Source of the DNA: Sympetrum striolatum
Lineage: Eukaryota > Arthropoda > Insecta > Odonata > Libellulidae
Reading direction: 5' to 3'
DNA: 64,000 nucleotides
Assembly (NCBI GenBank): GCA_947579665.1
Contig: OX388346.1
Span: 85,686,615 to 85,750,614, forward strand
Shown here piece by piece: positions 28,641 through 41,475 of the stretch. The translations under genes and the position numbers were made by a program. Position 1 is the stretch's first letter. Every line of letters starts with the position of its first letter. The notes beneath the pieces are model-generated. The model did not search any database, was not told the DNA's origin, and saw only the letters and a list, made by a program, of their open reading frames with translations.

Positions 28641-29639
28641 AGGATGATCTAGATAGCATCTTATAAATATAAAAGGATCCTCTAAAAGTGATCTCAGTTG
28701 TTTGAGTTTAGCTAAGAGTTATAATACTTTTTCGGTTTAAAGGTTGACAGAAAATGAAAACTGGAAAACAGATCAAATAAGTAAGGTTTCACAAAATAGA
28801 TTTCTTCTAGCGACACTTTTTCAGTCACAAAGCCAGTGATTTTGATTGAAGGTTGAAATATAGAAGAAACCTATTTTAAAATGTAATTCATCTTTGGATA
28901 CAAAGGAAATGAAGACAGATTTATTATTTGAGTTGCAATTCATATTCAAAGTCATCAAAAATCAAACAAAATCAAAATATATGGACTAGCTGTTTTATTA
29001 TGATCGTAGGGCATGCTACGGATTCAAAGTATTTGCTTTGCTTTTTCTAAAACTGTGAAAGGTGGTAGAGAAAAATACCCGGATATGCCTTCACAACATG
29101 CCAACTGGGGAACAAAATGCTTCGCAACCATGGACGCGTAAACAAACAAATCTATTTGTTATTGAATGGACACTCACCGACACTCTTATTGTTTTCCCGT
29201 TTATCTTCCAAACGCATACGCAACATTGGACGGCGTCGCCCACCGAGGCGCCCTTCCACTTTCTGCCCATCGTTCCGCATCGCACTTAAAAAGCGCTTCA
29301 CCATTTCAATAAAACTGTTCGGCCGCATAATCGAGCAGAGGTCGCCTTTCCTTACATAATATCTCATTACAGCTATTGTCATCATCCAAGCCATATGCCC
29401 ACTCAGCTGGGGAGTCTGTTTACAGAGATCGCTGGTTCCTGGCCACGATTCACATTCCAAAAAGTAATCGTTATCGAATGAAGGACGATGGGGAATAATG
29501 GCATAATTACCGAAGTTACCTAGATCGTCCTTGCATTGTTAATTATAGTAGTAATAATAATGCCGTATTATGTTTTGAGCTAATTTAACCTAGGAAGGCT
29601 ATTCCTCCAATTAACCCCTTCTCTTAATTTTATTCCTTT

Positions 29640-29790
29640 TTTTGCATTTTATTTAATTAATATCACACACTCACAACATACACAGACAACCATTCCCTAA
29701 CCGGAAAAATCCGGTTGGCCGGGATTCGAACCCGGGTGAAGTTGGAGCGTTAACGCGCTAGCAGGTTAACCACTCCGCCACCACGGCCGG
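29640..29790 (-). mobile_element. tRNA-headed SINE-like element
   Basis: Seen on the minus strand: a perfect pol III A box TGGCGGAGTGG (29780-29770) and a perfect B box GGTTCGAATCC (29732-29722), 37 nt apart. The B box sits in a canonical T arm, CCGGG-TTCGAAT-CCCGG. The acceptor stem pairs only partly and the anticodon arm is only a 4-bp hairpin (AGCG/CGCT), so this is tRNA-derived rather than a working tRNA gene. It continues past the T arm into non-tRNA sequence beginning ATTTTTCCGGTTAGGG and ending in an A-rich tail near 29640, the usual SINE layout. I found no clear target duplication. The exact 3' border is uncertain. Confidence 0.65.
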
Positions 29791-30133
29791 TAAATTATGA
29801 GGTATTCCGTTATTCTTTCACAGATACATTCCATGAGAGAATGAATTGTATTCATCCATGGCTGAGAAGCAAATCTAGTAGAACAACTAACACTTTTCAT
29901 GTTACCAAGAATCTTCATGTAAAGAGGAGAGCTCAATATGCTGCTACTTGACTTTAGAAAGACGCTGTCTTGGCTAGAAACTTCCCTATAAAGGCTAAGC
30001 CTTCTTTTGGTATAGTTAATTATATGAATTACTTTCATTTATTTGTTTTAGCTAGACACCGGGTGCTATGCGAGTATAAAAGACGATGAGAGAGTATACA
30101 GTCATAGTATACTGCAAAGATGTAGGGTTAATT

Positions 30134-30333
30134 TCGTGAAATTGGTAAGTTGGTGATAAATTTTAAAGCATCCGTTCAAAAATTAAGTCGTTAAATTGGC
30201 TGAATTTTTGGATAGAAAGGTCTCTTACATTCACTTCTCAGCATAGAAAATACCATTTATATTTTTATTTTATTTCACTGTAAATTAGGTGACGGATGCT
30301 TGAAAATTCATCACCAACTTACCAAAGTCACGA
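30134..30333. repeat. Foldback: 42-bp inverted repeat with 116-bp spacer
   Basis: The arms at 30134-30175 and 30292-30333 are inverted copies (TCGTGA, then TTGGTAAGTTGGTGAT, then AGCATCCGT) with about four mismatches. No coding sequence or clear target duplication is seen. It probably represents a short MITE-like element or an internal palindromic duplication. Confidence 0.75.
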
Positions 30334-33300
30334 TATTATCAATGTTTAGATACACCCACTAAAAAGGGGCAATCATACCTTGAATGACTCATTGGTTCAT
30401 TCAAAATGCTTTATATTTCCTTCATTCACCGATAGAGGTACCTAATGAGAAAGCGTGGTAATTTATTCCCCTCTCCGCATACCTCGGTGGCACCAGAAAA
30501 AGAAGGAGAATACAAAAAGCGAAGCTAGTTACATAGGGAACCGGAATGGGAAGGGTAGGAAAGAGAATGGGCAAAGGAAAGAGGGCAAAAGGAGATTAAA
30601 CGGTGGACGTGGCGAACCGCAGTCCAGCGACAATGAATGAACGTGCGCTCGACAGAATCTCGCGTTTCGCGAGAACCGCTCGCAGAGGGTGTCGAATCGA
30701 AACCACTCGGATGTTTATAAAAGAAAAGAAAACGTAGCGAAGCCGCGTACGGAATCACGGAAAATCCCACGTTTCGCGAGAGTTTGTGACCCTGAGATCC
30801 GAAAGGGTATCGAATCGAAAGAGGATCGAAACCGTTGTTTGAGAAGAAGAGAGATGAATGGGAAGAGACTTCCTCCTCATCGCGCGTTTTTTGCGGGAGG
30901 CCTTCCAGAAGTTTCCACACCATGAGGCGACTCACCAACGTCCTTCCGCGTACGAATCTCTTTTTGTTCAATCAAACTTCTCGTCTCGCATAGAGGAAGA
31001 TCGCCAGCCCCCACCACCCACGCATCTCCTTCCTTAATGATTTCTCCCCCTCTTATGCCGACCATAAAAAAACTCATCTTTTCCTCCTCGATGCTTCTTT
31101 GTTTCCTTTCATCGTTCCCGGTTTTTCTGGAAAAAACGCTCCGTCTCGGCTCACTCTTTGTTCATCAAAAAGCGATATGTCTTTGGGACCCTTTTGCGTT
31201 GGCTCGTTTTGGTGTCTTCAAAAAGATATCTCTTTCTCGGACCCACTCCAAACTCATCGTTCGCACAACTCCCTAACGATGTACTTTCTCGCTTCTCCTT
31301 CCATTCCGGATTATTAATTCCTTCCTTTTTATCTCCACTCTTATCTTTCGCCTTGTTCTGGGAACGTTTTTCTACGAGGAGGCCGTTTTAGCGGCACTCA
31401 ACAAATTCAATTACCGAATAATTTAAATTCAAAGGGTAGCATATAGTTTTTCTCACATTTTAAGAACCACAGAGAAATCATTTATTTAACCACTGATGAG
31501 AAGATAACAGATACGAGAGTACACGAATATGAGTTTACGATGACTTATTCCGATTATTCTGCCAAATATCTTAGAAGAACTTCACACTAATATCCTTTTT
31601 AATATTACTATATTCACCATAATAGATAGAAGTAAAGAAATTAGCCAGAATGCTCTTTGAAAATAAAACAATATCATAATTAATTAAGTGAAAACTTGAA
31701 GCCTGCACGTTATTATCACATTTCTACGATGTGATAGTAAATACTGATCAATCATCTCCAGATTAATTTACAGTTCAATAGTTTTTCACTCAGTATATTA
31801 AGTATTGAAATTATTCGAGATCTATAGTGAAACAAGGAATGTATGTTTCTGATTTTCCAGCATTTTTAGAAATTGTAAATGTTTGATGAGCTTTAAAATT
31901 TTAAATCTAATCGTCAGTAATGGAAATATATTAAAATTTTTCACCAACTTTACCCAGAATTCTAAATATTAATTTTATTTCGTTATACTTTTGTACATAC
32001 ATTACCAGTAACACGGATTTTATGTATATAGGAGAGCTGATATAAAAATGTTGAACGATTAATTTAATGGAAGTACTAGATACCGAGTAATATTAATGCA
32101 ATATAAGAAAAGTAGAAAACAAAATTTATAACATTATTCATTAAAAGGACGTCTTTAAACAGTTCAACGTGCCCTTTTAAAAATTATTATTCGAATGATC
32201 CACAGAAAGGTATAATATTTGTATTATTTTCAAGGTGGACGGAATTATGGCAAAATTCCTAATGCTTCTCTTTTTTCAAAATTTAATTCTAATTAAAAGG
32301 TTTTCAGCAGTAATTAATCCTCCTACTTAATTTATACAATGCTCTTTTAAAATACCGCGCCTTATTTGATTACGTCCAGTTTTCTCTGAATTCGTCCTCA
32401 TCTGTTTGTCCACTTGTTTCCGACCGCCGCCTAAAGAGAAACGGCGTTTGTGGTCGCCACAGTGCATACACTGGAAGTGCCCCTCTTTAGACGTGCTGCG
32501 GTCACACACAAGAGAGTAATGTGGATTCCCTCTCTCTCCTTTCTCACGCCTCTCCCACACACACTTTCATCTCCCCCGCTTCGCCACCTTTCCGATCTGT
32601 TATACGATACCTCTGCTGTCAACTTAAGGCACAGGTTCCCAAGCTTTTTAGCGCTATAGTGTTTCAAAGCATGAGCCATACTTCGTATAGGGATGGAAAA
32701 CAATATAATCTACTAATTCTCATAGCGAAGCAATCAATGAGTTCCGACCTCTCTTAATAAAATTTAGTATTAATTGCCATACTTTACGATGTTTTATTTT
32801 CGTTCAACGACTTTTTACTACAGATTTATTTAGGTTAAATTCATCTATTCCGAGTACGAAGTATGTTATAACCGTACTTGAATACAACTACGAATCTAGA
32901 TACCTCTAGCTTACTTATACTTGTTCTTCAATTTATTTCCTTTAATATCGAAGTATATTTGAGAAACTGTGTTATCGGTTTAAACTAAAGGTATATTTAT
33001 TATTTCCCATATTTGGATTACGATTACTCTCAGTTTTAAAAATATCTCATTTTCTAAAGAATTTTCTTCTCATTGAAAGAGGATACGATGTATTGAATCA
33101 ATGTTAACAAAAAAGCTTTAGACTATATGTTTTTCTAAAATATAAATTAAATGGTATAGTGCAATTAGAAGTTAAATTCTTGGGTTACTCTTATGACTGC
33201 GGAATATGTTAACATTTGTTATAAAATAAATATTTGTGGTAATCAATGATAATAATAAAAACGAAATTATTACACTAGCGTGCTACAAAAATATCATAGT

Positions 33301-34495
33301 ATATTATTTTTTTAAATTATCTCAACACAGATACACTACTTTAGATTATACCTAGGGACTTATTTACATATGAAGAATCTTGATAAATTTATTTCCGATC
33401 GATCTTTCTTCATCTTAAAAATATTTATATAACTCAAAATACGACATCTTCTACAATAAATTATTTCGACATAATTTATGCTGCATATATGAAGGAAAAA
33501 AGGAAAGAGTCTAAGCATATTGGTGATATTCACTTAGCGGAAGCAGGAACAATGTAATTCCGAGAAACTCATTTTATATCGGATATCGGGAGTGGGGGGG
33601 GGGGAGATGAACGCGAGCAGGAATTCCTCAACCGTTGTCACTCTCACGTTTCCTCAAACTTCCGTTTCCTTCGGTGGAAGCTCTCCGCTCGATTTGTTCT
33701 TTTATTATATCAGAAAATAAATTCGCCGCGACGTACGGCACATCCGCTGAAATGCTTCGAAGTCATTTATCCGCGACGCTGCAGATTGTTTCCGTTCGGA
33801 TGCGAGAAATCCGTTTTATCGCTCCAGTTGCCTCAATTGGCTGACATTTCTCGGACGTCTTCCTCGACGGACGATGTCGAATCCCACGGAGATGTCGTGA
33901 TTATCCGAGGTAAGGCGGACTGAGGTCATGTTGGATTATTATAACGCATATGGTGGTATGGTTGGAAAGAAATTAGAAGATACATACTTTTAGTAGCATT
34001 TTAGCAAAATATAGCTGACGACTATCGCCGATAGCGTCTACCACTGATAACCATTGCGACCGTAAAAAAATGGCACCGTATAAATATATCCACGCTCACT
34101 GAACTTCGGAAGCCATGAATTGAAATGTAATTGAGTAATGGATAAAAGAACTCGCAAATATTTTCCCTGTCATTAAAAAATACCCTTCAATAATATTTTA
34201 TTCCTTATGTAAACATTGTCTAAAGGATCTAACCCCGGTATTATTTTGTTTGTATTTTGTTATATAATTTTCTACGAGTAGAAACTTTAAAGTTTCGAAG
34301 TCTAGTTTTAAGCTTGTCTTGATTCCTCTTAGCAAGAATGTCTAAAATTCTCTAGAATTACAGTTTTTCTTCAATGACGCAATGTGTAGGAAACAATGCA
34401 TGCTATTCTTCCAAATATTGTACTTAAATTGAAAACAGCAAACACAAGACGGTACATACACTGTTATTGATAAAAAAACATGAGTGCTTTATGAG

Positions 34496-34529
34496 TTTGC
34501 ATGAGTGAGTAAGTTATTTGCATGAGTGA
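34496..34529. repeat. Two direct copies of TTTGCATGAGTGA
   Basis: Exact 13-bp copies at 34496-34508 and 34517-34529, 21 bp apart. The second includes ATTTGCAT, the POU octamer. They may be a paired factor site in sv intron 1 or a short chance duplication. Confidence 0.55.
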
Positions 34530-36160
34530 AAATCTGCTTCACGCTGTTTCGGTAGCTAGGAATAATTGACAGAAATATTTTACCATCGACACATCTTGAC
34601 TTTCTTTCTACAGTGACATGATCTTACTATAATCTTTTAAACGCAAATTCACAATGCACCTGTATAGTGGAACAAAATTTCTCTAATTTAATTTCAGGAA
34701 AAGAATGGGCTGTTGAATAATGCAATCTCGAACAACTGCCCATCTTTTACACCCTAACGTATTCCTATTTCACCGGCAACTGTCCACAATGAGCTTATCT
34801 CCAGCGATAGTCGTCCGTTCCCTATCGACAATCGCCACTATCGAGACATCGTCAGTGACGATCTTACGGCCGATCCGACGACCACATGTTAGACACGGAT
34901 AGCCAAGTGCTTCCCCTAATAGATTTCCCCATCAATCCCCCTTATCTGGCTGCGCACACGGATAATCTCTCCAGCATCCCTACGGAGTCTCCCACCCGCA
35001 ATGGTAATGAGGGGGGAGATGATGGATAATAATAACAGTAATTTGAGTGCAGCTAGCAGCGTGATGGGAGCGAGGGGGGAGTTTTTAGCCGACACTCAAA
35101 ACGCTAAACGCATGTTGGAAGGGAATTGCGGCGCGCAGATGCCCTTGCGAACCCTTTATAAGCGTCTCCATTGGTGGGGAGACAATGAGGGCACTTTTTG
35201 AAAGGGGCAATCGACGCGAGAGGACCCAACGGAGGAGGATTTGGAAATGGAACTCTTTTTTCGAGAGTTATTTGATTATCGGTCCAAGCAAAGAGCAAGT
35301 GGCAAAAGTGCGAGGGGAGATAATCTAGGAGATCTCGAGCAGAGATCTGTTGATGTGAGAAATTTGGTGTGGGCGTGAGTGCGGACGCGTGTCAGTTAAT
35401 GTGGAGGAAGGGATTATGGGTTTGAGGGGAAATGTGTGGATATGATTGCGGTCGTAAACACCGATAGGGGAAAAACTCATGGCGCATAATTTCATAAACG
35501 AAGGGCAATTGCAATGAAAGGAGTGTTGTTTGGGAAATTGAGAAATTTTCAAATCGCAGTTACATATTTCGGAGAAAAGTCCATTGTGAAAATTAAATAA
35601 ATATCAAATTGAACTATAACATGCCAAAAACTGGATCACTATGACTTTTGAGCAAACCAAAACAAACCAAGTCTTAAGCGAAATTATAATGTGTTTGTTC
35701 ATGACAGCAGAACCGGATAAGCATGCAAATACATAAACATACAAATTAAAGTAAATAGGAGAATTATGCTCCATTTACAAATGGATATAAATAGTGTGTG
35801 TCCCTGGTCATGACGCATGAAAAAAGAAAATGGCTGAATCATAAAAGAATGCAAACCATCCTTAGCCAAACAAAACACCCTTTCTTTGTATAAACAGCTC
35901 AACATGAAAACAATTTCATTGGAGAAAATTTTTAAAATATCTAAAATGCTATTCTTACATAAATCGCTATGTAAGCAGAAACGTTTTAAATAAAACAAGA
36001 TTAAAAAAATCCTCTGATCAACATTCGATACATGTGAAAGGGACAAAAAACGCAAAATACAGAACTTTTATTGACAGAAAAATATTCTTAATCGATTAAA
36101 CTACTTTAAGTATAACCTCGATCGAAGGAAGATATAATAACCAACAGCCATTCTTTATTG

Positions 36161-36226
36161 AAAATAGATTTTTACTTTTCCACAAAGGTATAAAGGTACC
36201 CTTGTGGAAAAGTAAAAATCTATTTT
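36161..36226. repeat. Perfect 25-bp inverted repeat (long hairpin)
   Basis: The left arm 36161-36185 begins AAAATAGATTTTTACTTTTC and the right arm 36202-36226 is its exact reverse complement. With one mismatch the stem extends four more pairs (GGTA/TACC), leaving a 6-nt loop. This is a near-perfect 30-bp stem inside sv intron 1. The absence of mismatches in the 25-bp arms suggests recent origin. Confidence 0.9.
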
Positions 36227-37259
36227 TAATTATGTCTTTCCACAACATCTCGGCCGAATCATTTGATTATAGCTATTCTTTAATTTTATCCGGGTCAAAT
36301 TAATCTCTATCGATTTCGAAGCTTCTGGATGTGATACACAAATTTTAATCGAATACATCGGTAATGGTCACTAACCATCGAGTGTAATCAATGTGATGAG
36401 AATTGAAAATCGAACTTAGCCGTAAAACATGGATCAGACGGTACCTTACTAAGAAAAGCTACTTGTGTCATATACCCTAATGGCTACTGTTACAGATTCA
36501 CCAAGTACGTCCACAAATTTATCGACTGATTGTATTGAGAGGCACATTATTGGACAAAAACACCAAAATCCATGCACACAACCGTTACATCTGAAACAAT
36601 TTCACGACTTTTAAACTAAAATTACGAGACACTATTTATGGGAAACGTGATCGAATACCTAATTTGAGTAGCGCCCTCTGTACGTTGAGGAAGTAGTCGA
36701 GGTAATCCGGCGAGAAGTCCATTGGGGAGGTTCACTCAGTCCGTGAGAACAGACGACACTGTCCTTCCCCTTCGCGACCTCTTCCCTCCCTCGCTGACCA
36801 CACCTCCTCTCCCATTCACTCTTTCCTCAGGGGGTGGGCCTCTGCATTTTTCGGCTCTGAGGTTTCGGAGATGACACCTTCAGATGTGGAACCAAGGCTT
36901 CCCACCAAATCCCACACATATCGCCCGCATGAGCAATGATATTCCAATATCTCTGCTTCCGATTCAGGTCTACTAAATATTTTCTCGGAGAATTATCCTT
37001 TTCCTTGTAATCTGCTAAAACTGATCTCGTATGATAACAATGAATTTTCCTTTCCAAGCCGAAGCAAATAAAAAATACAATCAAACTGTTTCAATCGAGT
37101 TTTGTCTCGAATCTAATACAAAATGCGCAATTACGAATGTTTTGATGATATTATTGATCTAGCCATTCCTCTTGTTTTGCTTAAATCATAACTAGCTTCT
37201 TTGATTATTCATTTTCATTTACGAATCATAGTACAAGTACTACTAATTGTAGTACTAAC

Positions 37260-37279
37260 GAATAAATAAATAAATAAAA
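37260..37279. repeat. AATA microsatellite
   Basis: A short (AAAT)n tract of about 20 bp in sv intron 1. Just upstream is a small hairpin, GTACTAC-TAATT-GTAGTAC. Confidence 0.9.
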
Positions 37280-40200
37280 GGGGAAGATATTAAAATTAAA
37301 GTATATCAGTAACTGCCTAATCCTCAATTTCACATGTTCATCCAATACTAAAAGTGCGCATTTTGCTATTCATTGCTATCCTGAAAGTATCCTCGACTTA
37401 AAAAAACGTAGAGCCCAGCTGATATGGTCCTCTTGACTCCAAACAGAAAAGAGCGAAGAATAATAGGGTTCAGAGTTAAGCTCGGAATTCTGTTTTTGTA
37501 TTCGACGGCAAAATAGCTCTGCTGCAGAGGAGATTTTCTTGGAAGAGGTCTATATTCCCAGGTAAACGAGAAGCAGGTCTGCCAAAGCGGCACATTGTCT
37601 GGGTCATTCGGCCCGAGAACACGTGGTCCTACCTTTCCTTTAACTTTTGACCATTTTTCTTTCCTTGACCGATTCTTGAGCCCTACGCTATCTTTTGGTA
37701 TATCATTGCTATTGCTATTTGGCGATTTTAATGAAATTAGGTCCGACAAACTAATTTATCAACGACAGAAATATGTGGGGTGACATTTTCATATATTGGT
37801 GGTCCATGTAGGGAACAAATACTTCTATAACCATAGAAAGTCATGCCAATAATGGTGAAGATATTGGTTGAATTGCTAAAGTTGTTTCAGTGTTGAAAGA
37901 TATAAATTTTTCAGTTGATATACGCTTAATATAACAGTATAGCAGAGAGTAAACCAGTTGAAGAAAATGGTTACCAAGTCTTAGGGAGCATTATTGTTAA
38001 ATTGAAACGTAAACCTTTTACTTGTCAGGAGCAATATGAGCTTAGAATGTTATACATAGCCACCACTGCACCTACTTTTAATGATATATAAAATAATAAT
38101 ATTAAATATCGACTATTGAAGCATAATAATGCCTTTTCCTTAGACAGTCATTTTTACTAAGAAACTGTTGACGGCAGATCTCTAACGTTGTATTATTAAA
38201 AACCCTGCGATGTACATCTATTCTCTAATCAGAAGATACTAGTCTCTCTGTGGATGTATTTTTTGCAGAAATACTTTGCAGAGTGCATCTGAGGGTGGGC
38301 GAATGCGTGGATTCTCATCGCCTACTTTTAACTTTTGCCCGTTTTACGACACTGCAGCAGAGAAGATGGAGGAAGCTGCAAGTGAACTCGAGATGCTGCA
38401 AATGAAATTCGGGAGTAAAGTGCCTTTCCTGGGTGCAGGCGAGGGCGGCATTCCAATAAGGGCGAAGTGCGGAGCAGTGGTCGAATGTTTGGTTCAAGTT
38501 TACGTTGACCACTGATTCTCCAACGAAAAGACATTTACATTGCTTCGGACAGCCGGACCTAGGTGTTTCTCTTGGTCCTATTTGTTCCCCCATTTGGAAA
38601 TTAACATATCTCGTATTTTATACCGAGGTAAAAATAGATAAAATCAGTAGTATATTTATTATTAGAAATTATAAATTTACCAAGTTATAATGAATAAAAG
38701 TCGAATATTTTATCACTTTAATTTATCAACGAGGTAACTAGGTAATCAAGAATGATTAGAATATAAAAATGCTAGTAGCTGAGCTATGGAACTACACCAT
38801 ATTCTTAATACATACTATCTTAAATCTATATCCAAAAATGTATGTTATTGAGTCTGTTTGGATAAAAAAATTCTTCGAAATAATTATAGTTAATAGTATT
38901 TATATCGAGGAATAACTATATTCGACTTTGCGATTAATAATTTATCTTCTACTTCTCAAGAAATATTCAATGTCTTAGAAACAAGCACATGTAAATGCCC
39001 AACACGGATTTAAAAAGCGTATCGTCATCTGGTTTTATTCGCATGATGTTTTATGTATTGAATTCCTTTTCTCTTTCCTTCGTTTTCCCTATTTTTAAAA
39101 TTGCATCCAGACTCTTGCTTTTTGGCCCATACTTTCTTTCCCATGCAAAATATTTGGCTAGCGCTCTTTCCGATATCTCTAGAAATCTCAGTTTCCTCCG
39201 AAATCAAACAGATTATCCAGCTCTCTCCCGCGTGCACCATTCCTTTCTGCTCCATCTCCAAATTCACGGAAGCCCCCTCTCTGCAGATCTAAGGGAAGCC
39301 ATCATTCGATTGCCTCTCCCCTTTTTCCTACTGACAGCCAACAACGAAAAGGAGAGACGAAGGGAAATGGAGGAAAAAAGCAAGGAGGGGAAACATGCCA
39401 CAGAAGAATTGAGACCTTGGAGTCTCCTGTTATAGAAAGCACAGAAATGTTTGAAACGTATTCTTGCGGCGTTTAAGGTAATAACATGGAATGAAATCAG
39501 TATGAAAAGGTGGGAAAGGCATGAAAGAGAAGGGAATACACAACTTGTAAATTACATGTTTGTGTTGGTATTTTTACGTTGTTAATTTATTATTTTAAAA
39601 GATTTTTTTCTGAAAGTAGGTGCATGACTTGCTGGCAGTGCTTAAAATTTTAAATTTTCGTGCAATATTCGTAACATAAAAGACATTGATTGAGAGGAAC
39701 ACTTGAAATCTACCTGAAATTTGTACCAAGATATAACGTTGTAATTGAGTTATACGCAAATCGTGTAGAAATTACTAGTTGTGAACTATCTTCACTCTAA
39801 TAACACTGAATTTTAAGACAATGAATACGCTTGTTTATTGTTTCAGAGAGAGAGAGTAACACAAGATTTCAACTTGAAAATAAACATCGATGTTTGGAGT
39901 TGGGATATATTGGAAAGTCAATTCAGCGATTAAAAAAATAGTAACATATTTTAGTAACAAACATTTACAAATTAAATAATCAATAACGTTTTTGGTGATC
40001 ACAAATATATTTGGATTTAGTTTTATTTGTTTATCGTATTTTGAATGTAATAGTTTCTCGGTTCTTAAAATTGTCAGTTTAGAAATCTAAGAATTTTTTC
40101 GAGGTCGTTGAAAATTGCGAAATATACTCTGTGTTAAGTAGTGAAAAAGTAGAAGGAAATAGATGAGGATGGAGAGAGAAGGAGCAGGGAGGGCAAAGGA

Positions 40201-40954
40201 GTTAGCCTCAAACACTCAAAGGATTCCATCATCGGAGTCCCTCCCCCTATCACTTTCCCCCTCCACCCCCTTCTTTCCACAGCAAACTCTCTTCCCGTTC
40301 CATTACCCGAGATATTCCATCGGAATACCAACTAAGCGCACTCCTCCGCTTGTCCATTCCGGTTCCACTAAATTAGATCTCCAGCGTCTGGTTTCTTTCC
40401 TCCGAATCCCCCCTTTCAACCCTCCCCCTTTACCCCCTGTCGCCCCTCTGCCAACTGCAGGAGCCACACCTCCGCCGTTTCGCTGCAATGGAACCGCTCT
40501 CCTCTCTTCTTACATTTATTTCACGTTCCTCCTGCTTCTCTCTCTTTCTCTATCGTTCATTCTTAGATTTCCCAGATTCCAGATCAGAACAGGTAAAAAG
40601 CGTTGGAGAAGAAATAAAGGTGCTAAAAGAAAAGTCTTTGTAGGAACGCTGCTTTGATGCTCAACGAGGATTCACATTTAAACAATTTATACATTAGAAA
40701 ATATATATCTGTATGTACTTCCTTTCTCGGCTGAAAACCTAGGTACAGGTGAATGCAAAATCAAATCGATCAAGCAATATATGTTTGGAGCTCTTTCATT
40801 TATCAGGCGCTTGGATTGTTTATGATATATTTTTAATGAAAAACGTTTCTGCTAGTGCCTAGTAAAAAGATAGACACATTTGATCTGCTATAGCAAATCC
40901 GTTCGAATTCGCATTGGTCCCTGGAACCCGTTTTGACCATTTTTCGGAACGATG

Positions 40955-40986
40955 TCTGTGTGTGTGTGTGTGTGTGTATGTGTGTG
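40955..40986. repeat. TG microsatellite
   Basis: A (TG)n run of about 32 bp with one TA interruption, directly before repeat copy A. Confidence 0.95.
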
Positions 40987-40989
40987 ATT

Positions 40990-41162
40990 GTGGGCGCTCT
41001 ATCGTAAAAACTATTAATTGTATCAATACCAAACTTCATATTTAGCATTTTGGTGGTTGCTATCAGTGTTGATTAGTTTTTGGAGTAAATCGGTTAACCG
41101 GAAGTCGAGCTTTATTCTTCTAAGAAAATTTTCGTTTTTGCAATATAATATTTAGGTATATA
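40990..41162. repeat. Dispersed direct repeat, copy A
   Basis: Starts GTGGGCGCTCT and contains TTGATTAGTTTTTGGAGTAA, CGGTTAACCGGAAGTCGAG and, at its end, ATATTTAGGTATAT. It is matched in the same orientation by 41289-41475. A TG microsatellite directly precedes it. No coding function is recognised. Confidence 0.8.
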
Positions 41163-41288
41163 CTATTATTTATAAAGGTATTAAAAAGTAATTTACTATA
41201 ACTATTGTATGAAACATTTTTTATAACTAATTGTTTAGGAGTTATTCGTGAAATACTGATAAACCGGAAGTAGCTGATTATGTACTTT

Positions 41289-41475
41289 GTGGGCGCTCTA
41301 ACATGAAAACTATTTGTCGTATCAACACCAAATTTCATACATAGCACTTTGGCTGGTGTTGTTAGAGTTGATTAGTTTTTGGAGTAAATCGGTTTACCGG
41401 AAGTCGAGGTTTACTTTTCGAAGCTCGTTTCCGTTTTTGTAAAATTCCTCCATTAATCTGATATTTAGGTATATG
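41289..41475. repeat. Dispersed direct repeat, copy B
   Basis: Second copy of the segment at 40990, about 299 bp away, with roughly 75-80% identity by eye. Short shared minus-strand peptides (ML-x-MKFG-x-DT-x-NSF) follow from the DNA similarity and do not imply a gene. It probably belongs to a repetitive family with ~300-bp periodicity or to an old element that duplicated locally. Confidence 0.8.

Noticed and set aside
33594..33604. 11-nt G run
   Set aside because: A simple homopolymer with no surrounding array, prone to sequencing error. No functional claim.
40163..40657. Plus-strand open frame of 164 codons with a Leu/Ser-rich hydrophobic stretch
   Set aside because: C/T-rich DNA read in frame gives Pro, Ser and Leu runs. 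No family resemblance, and opposite to sv.
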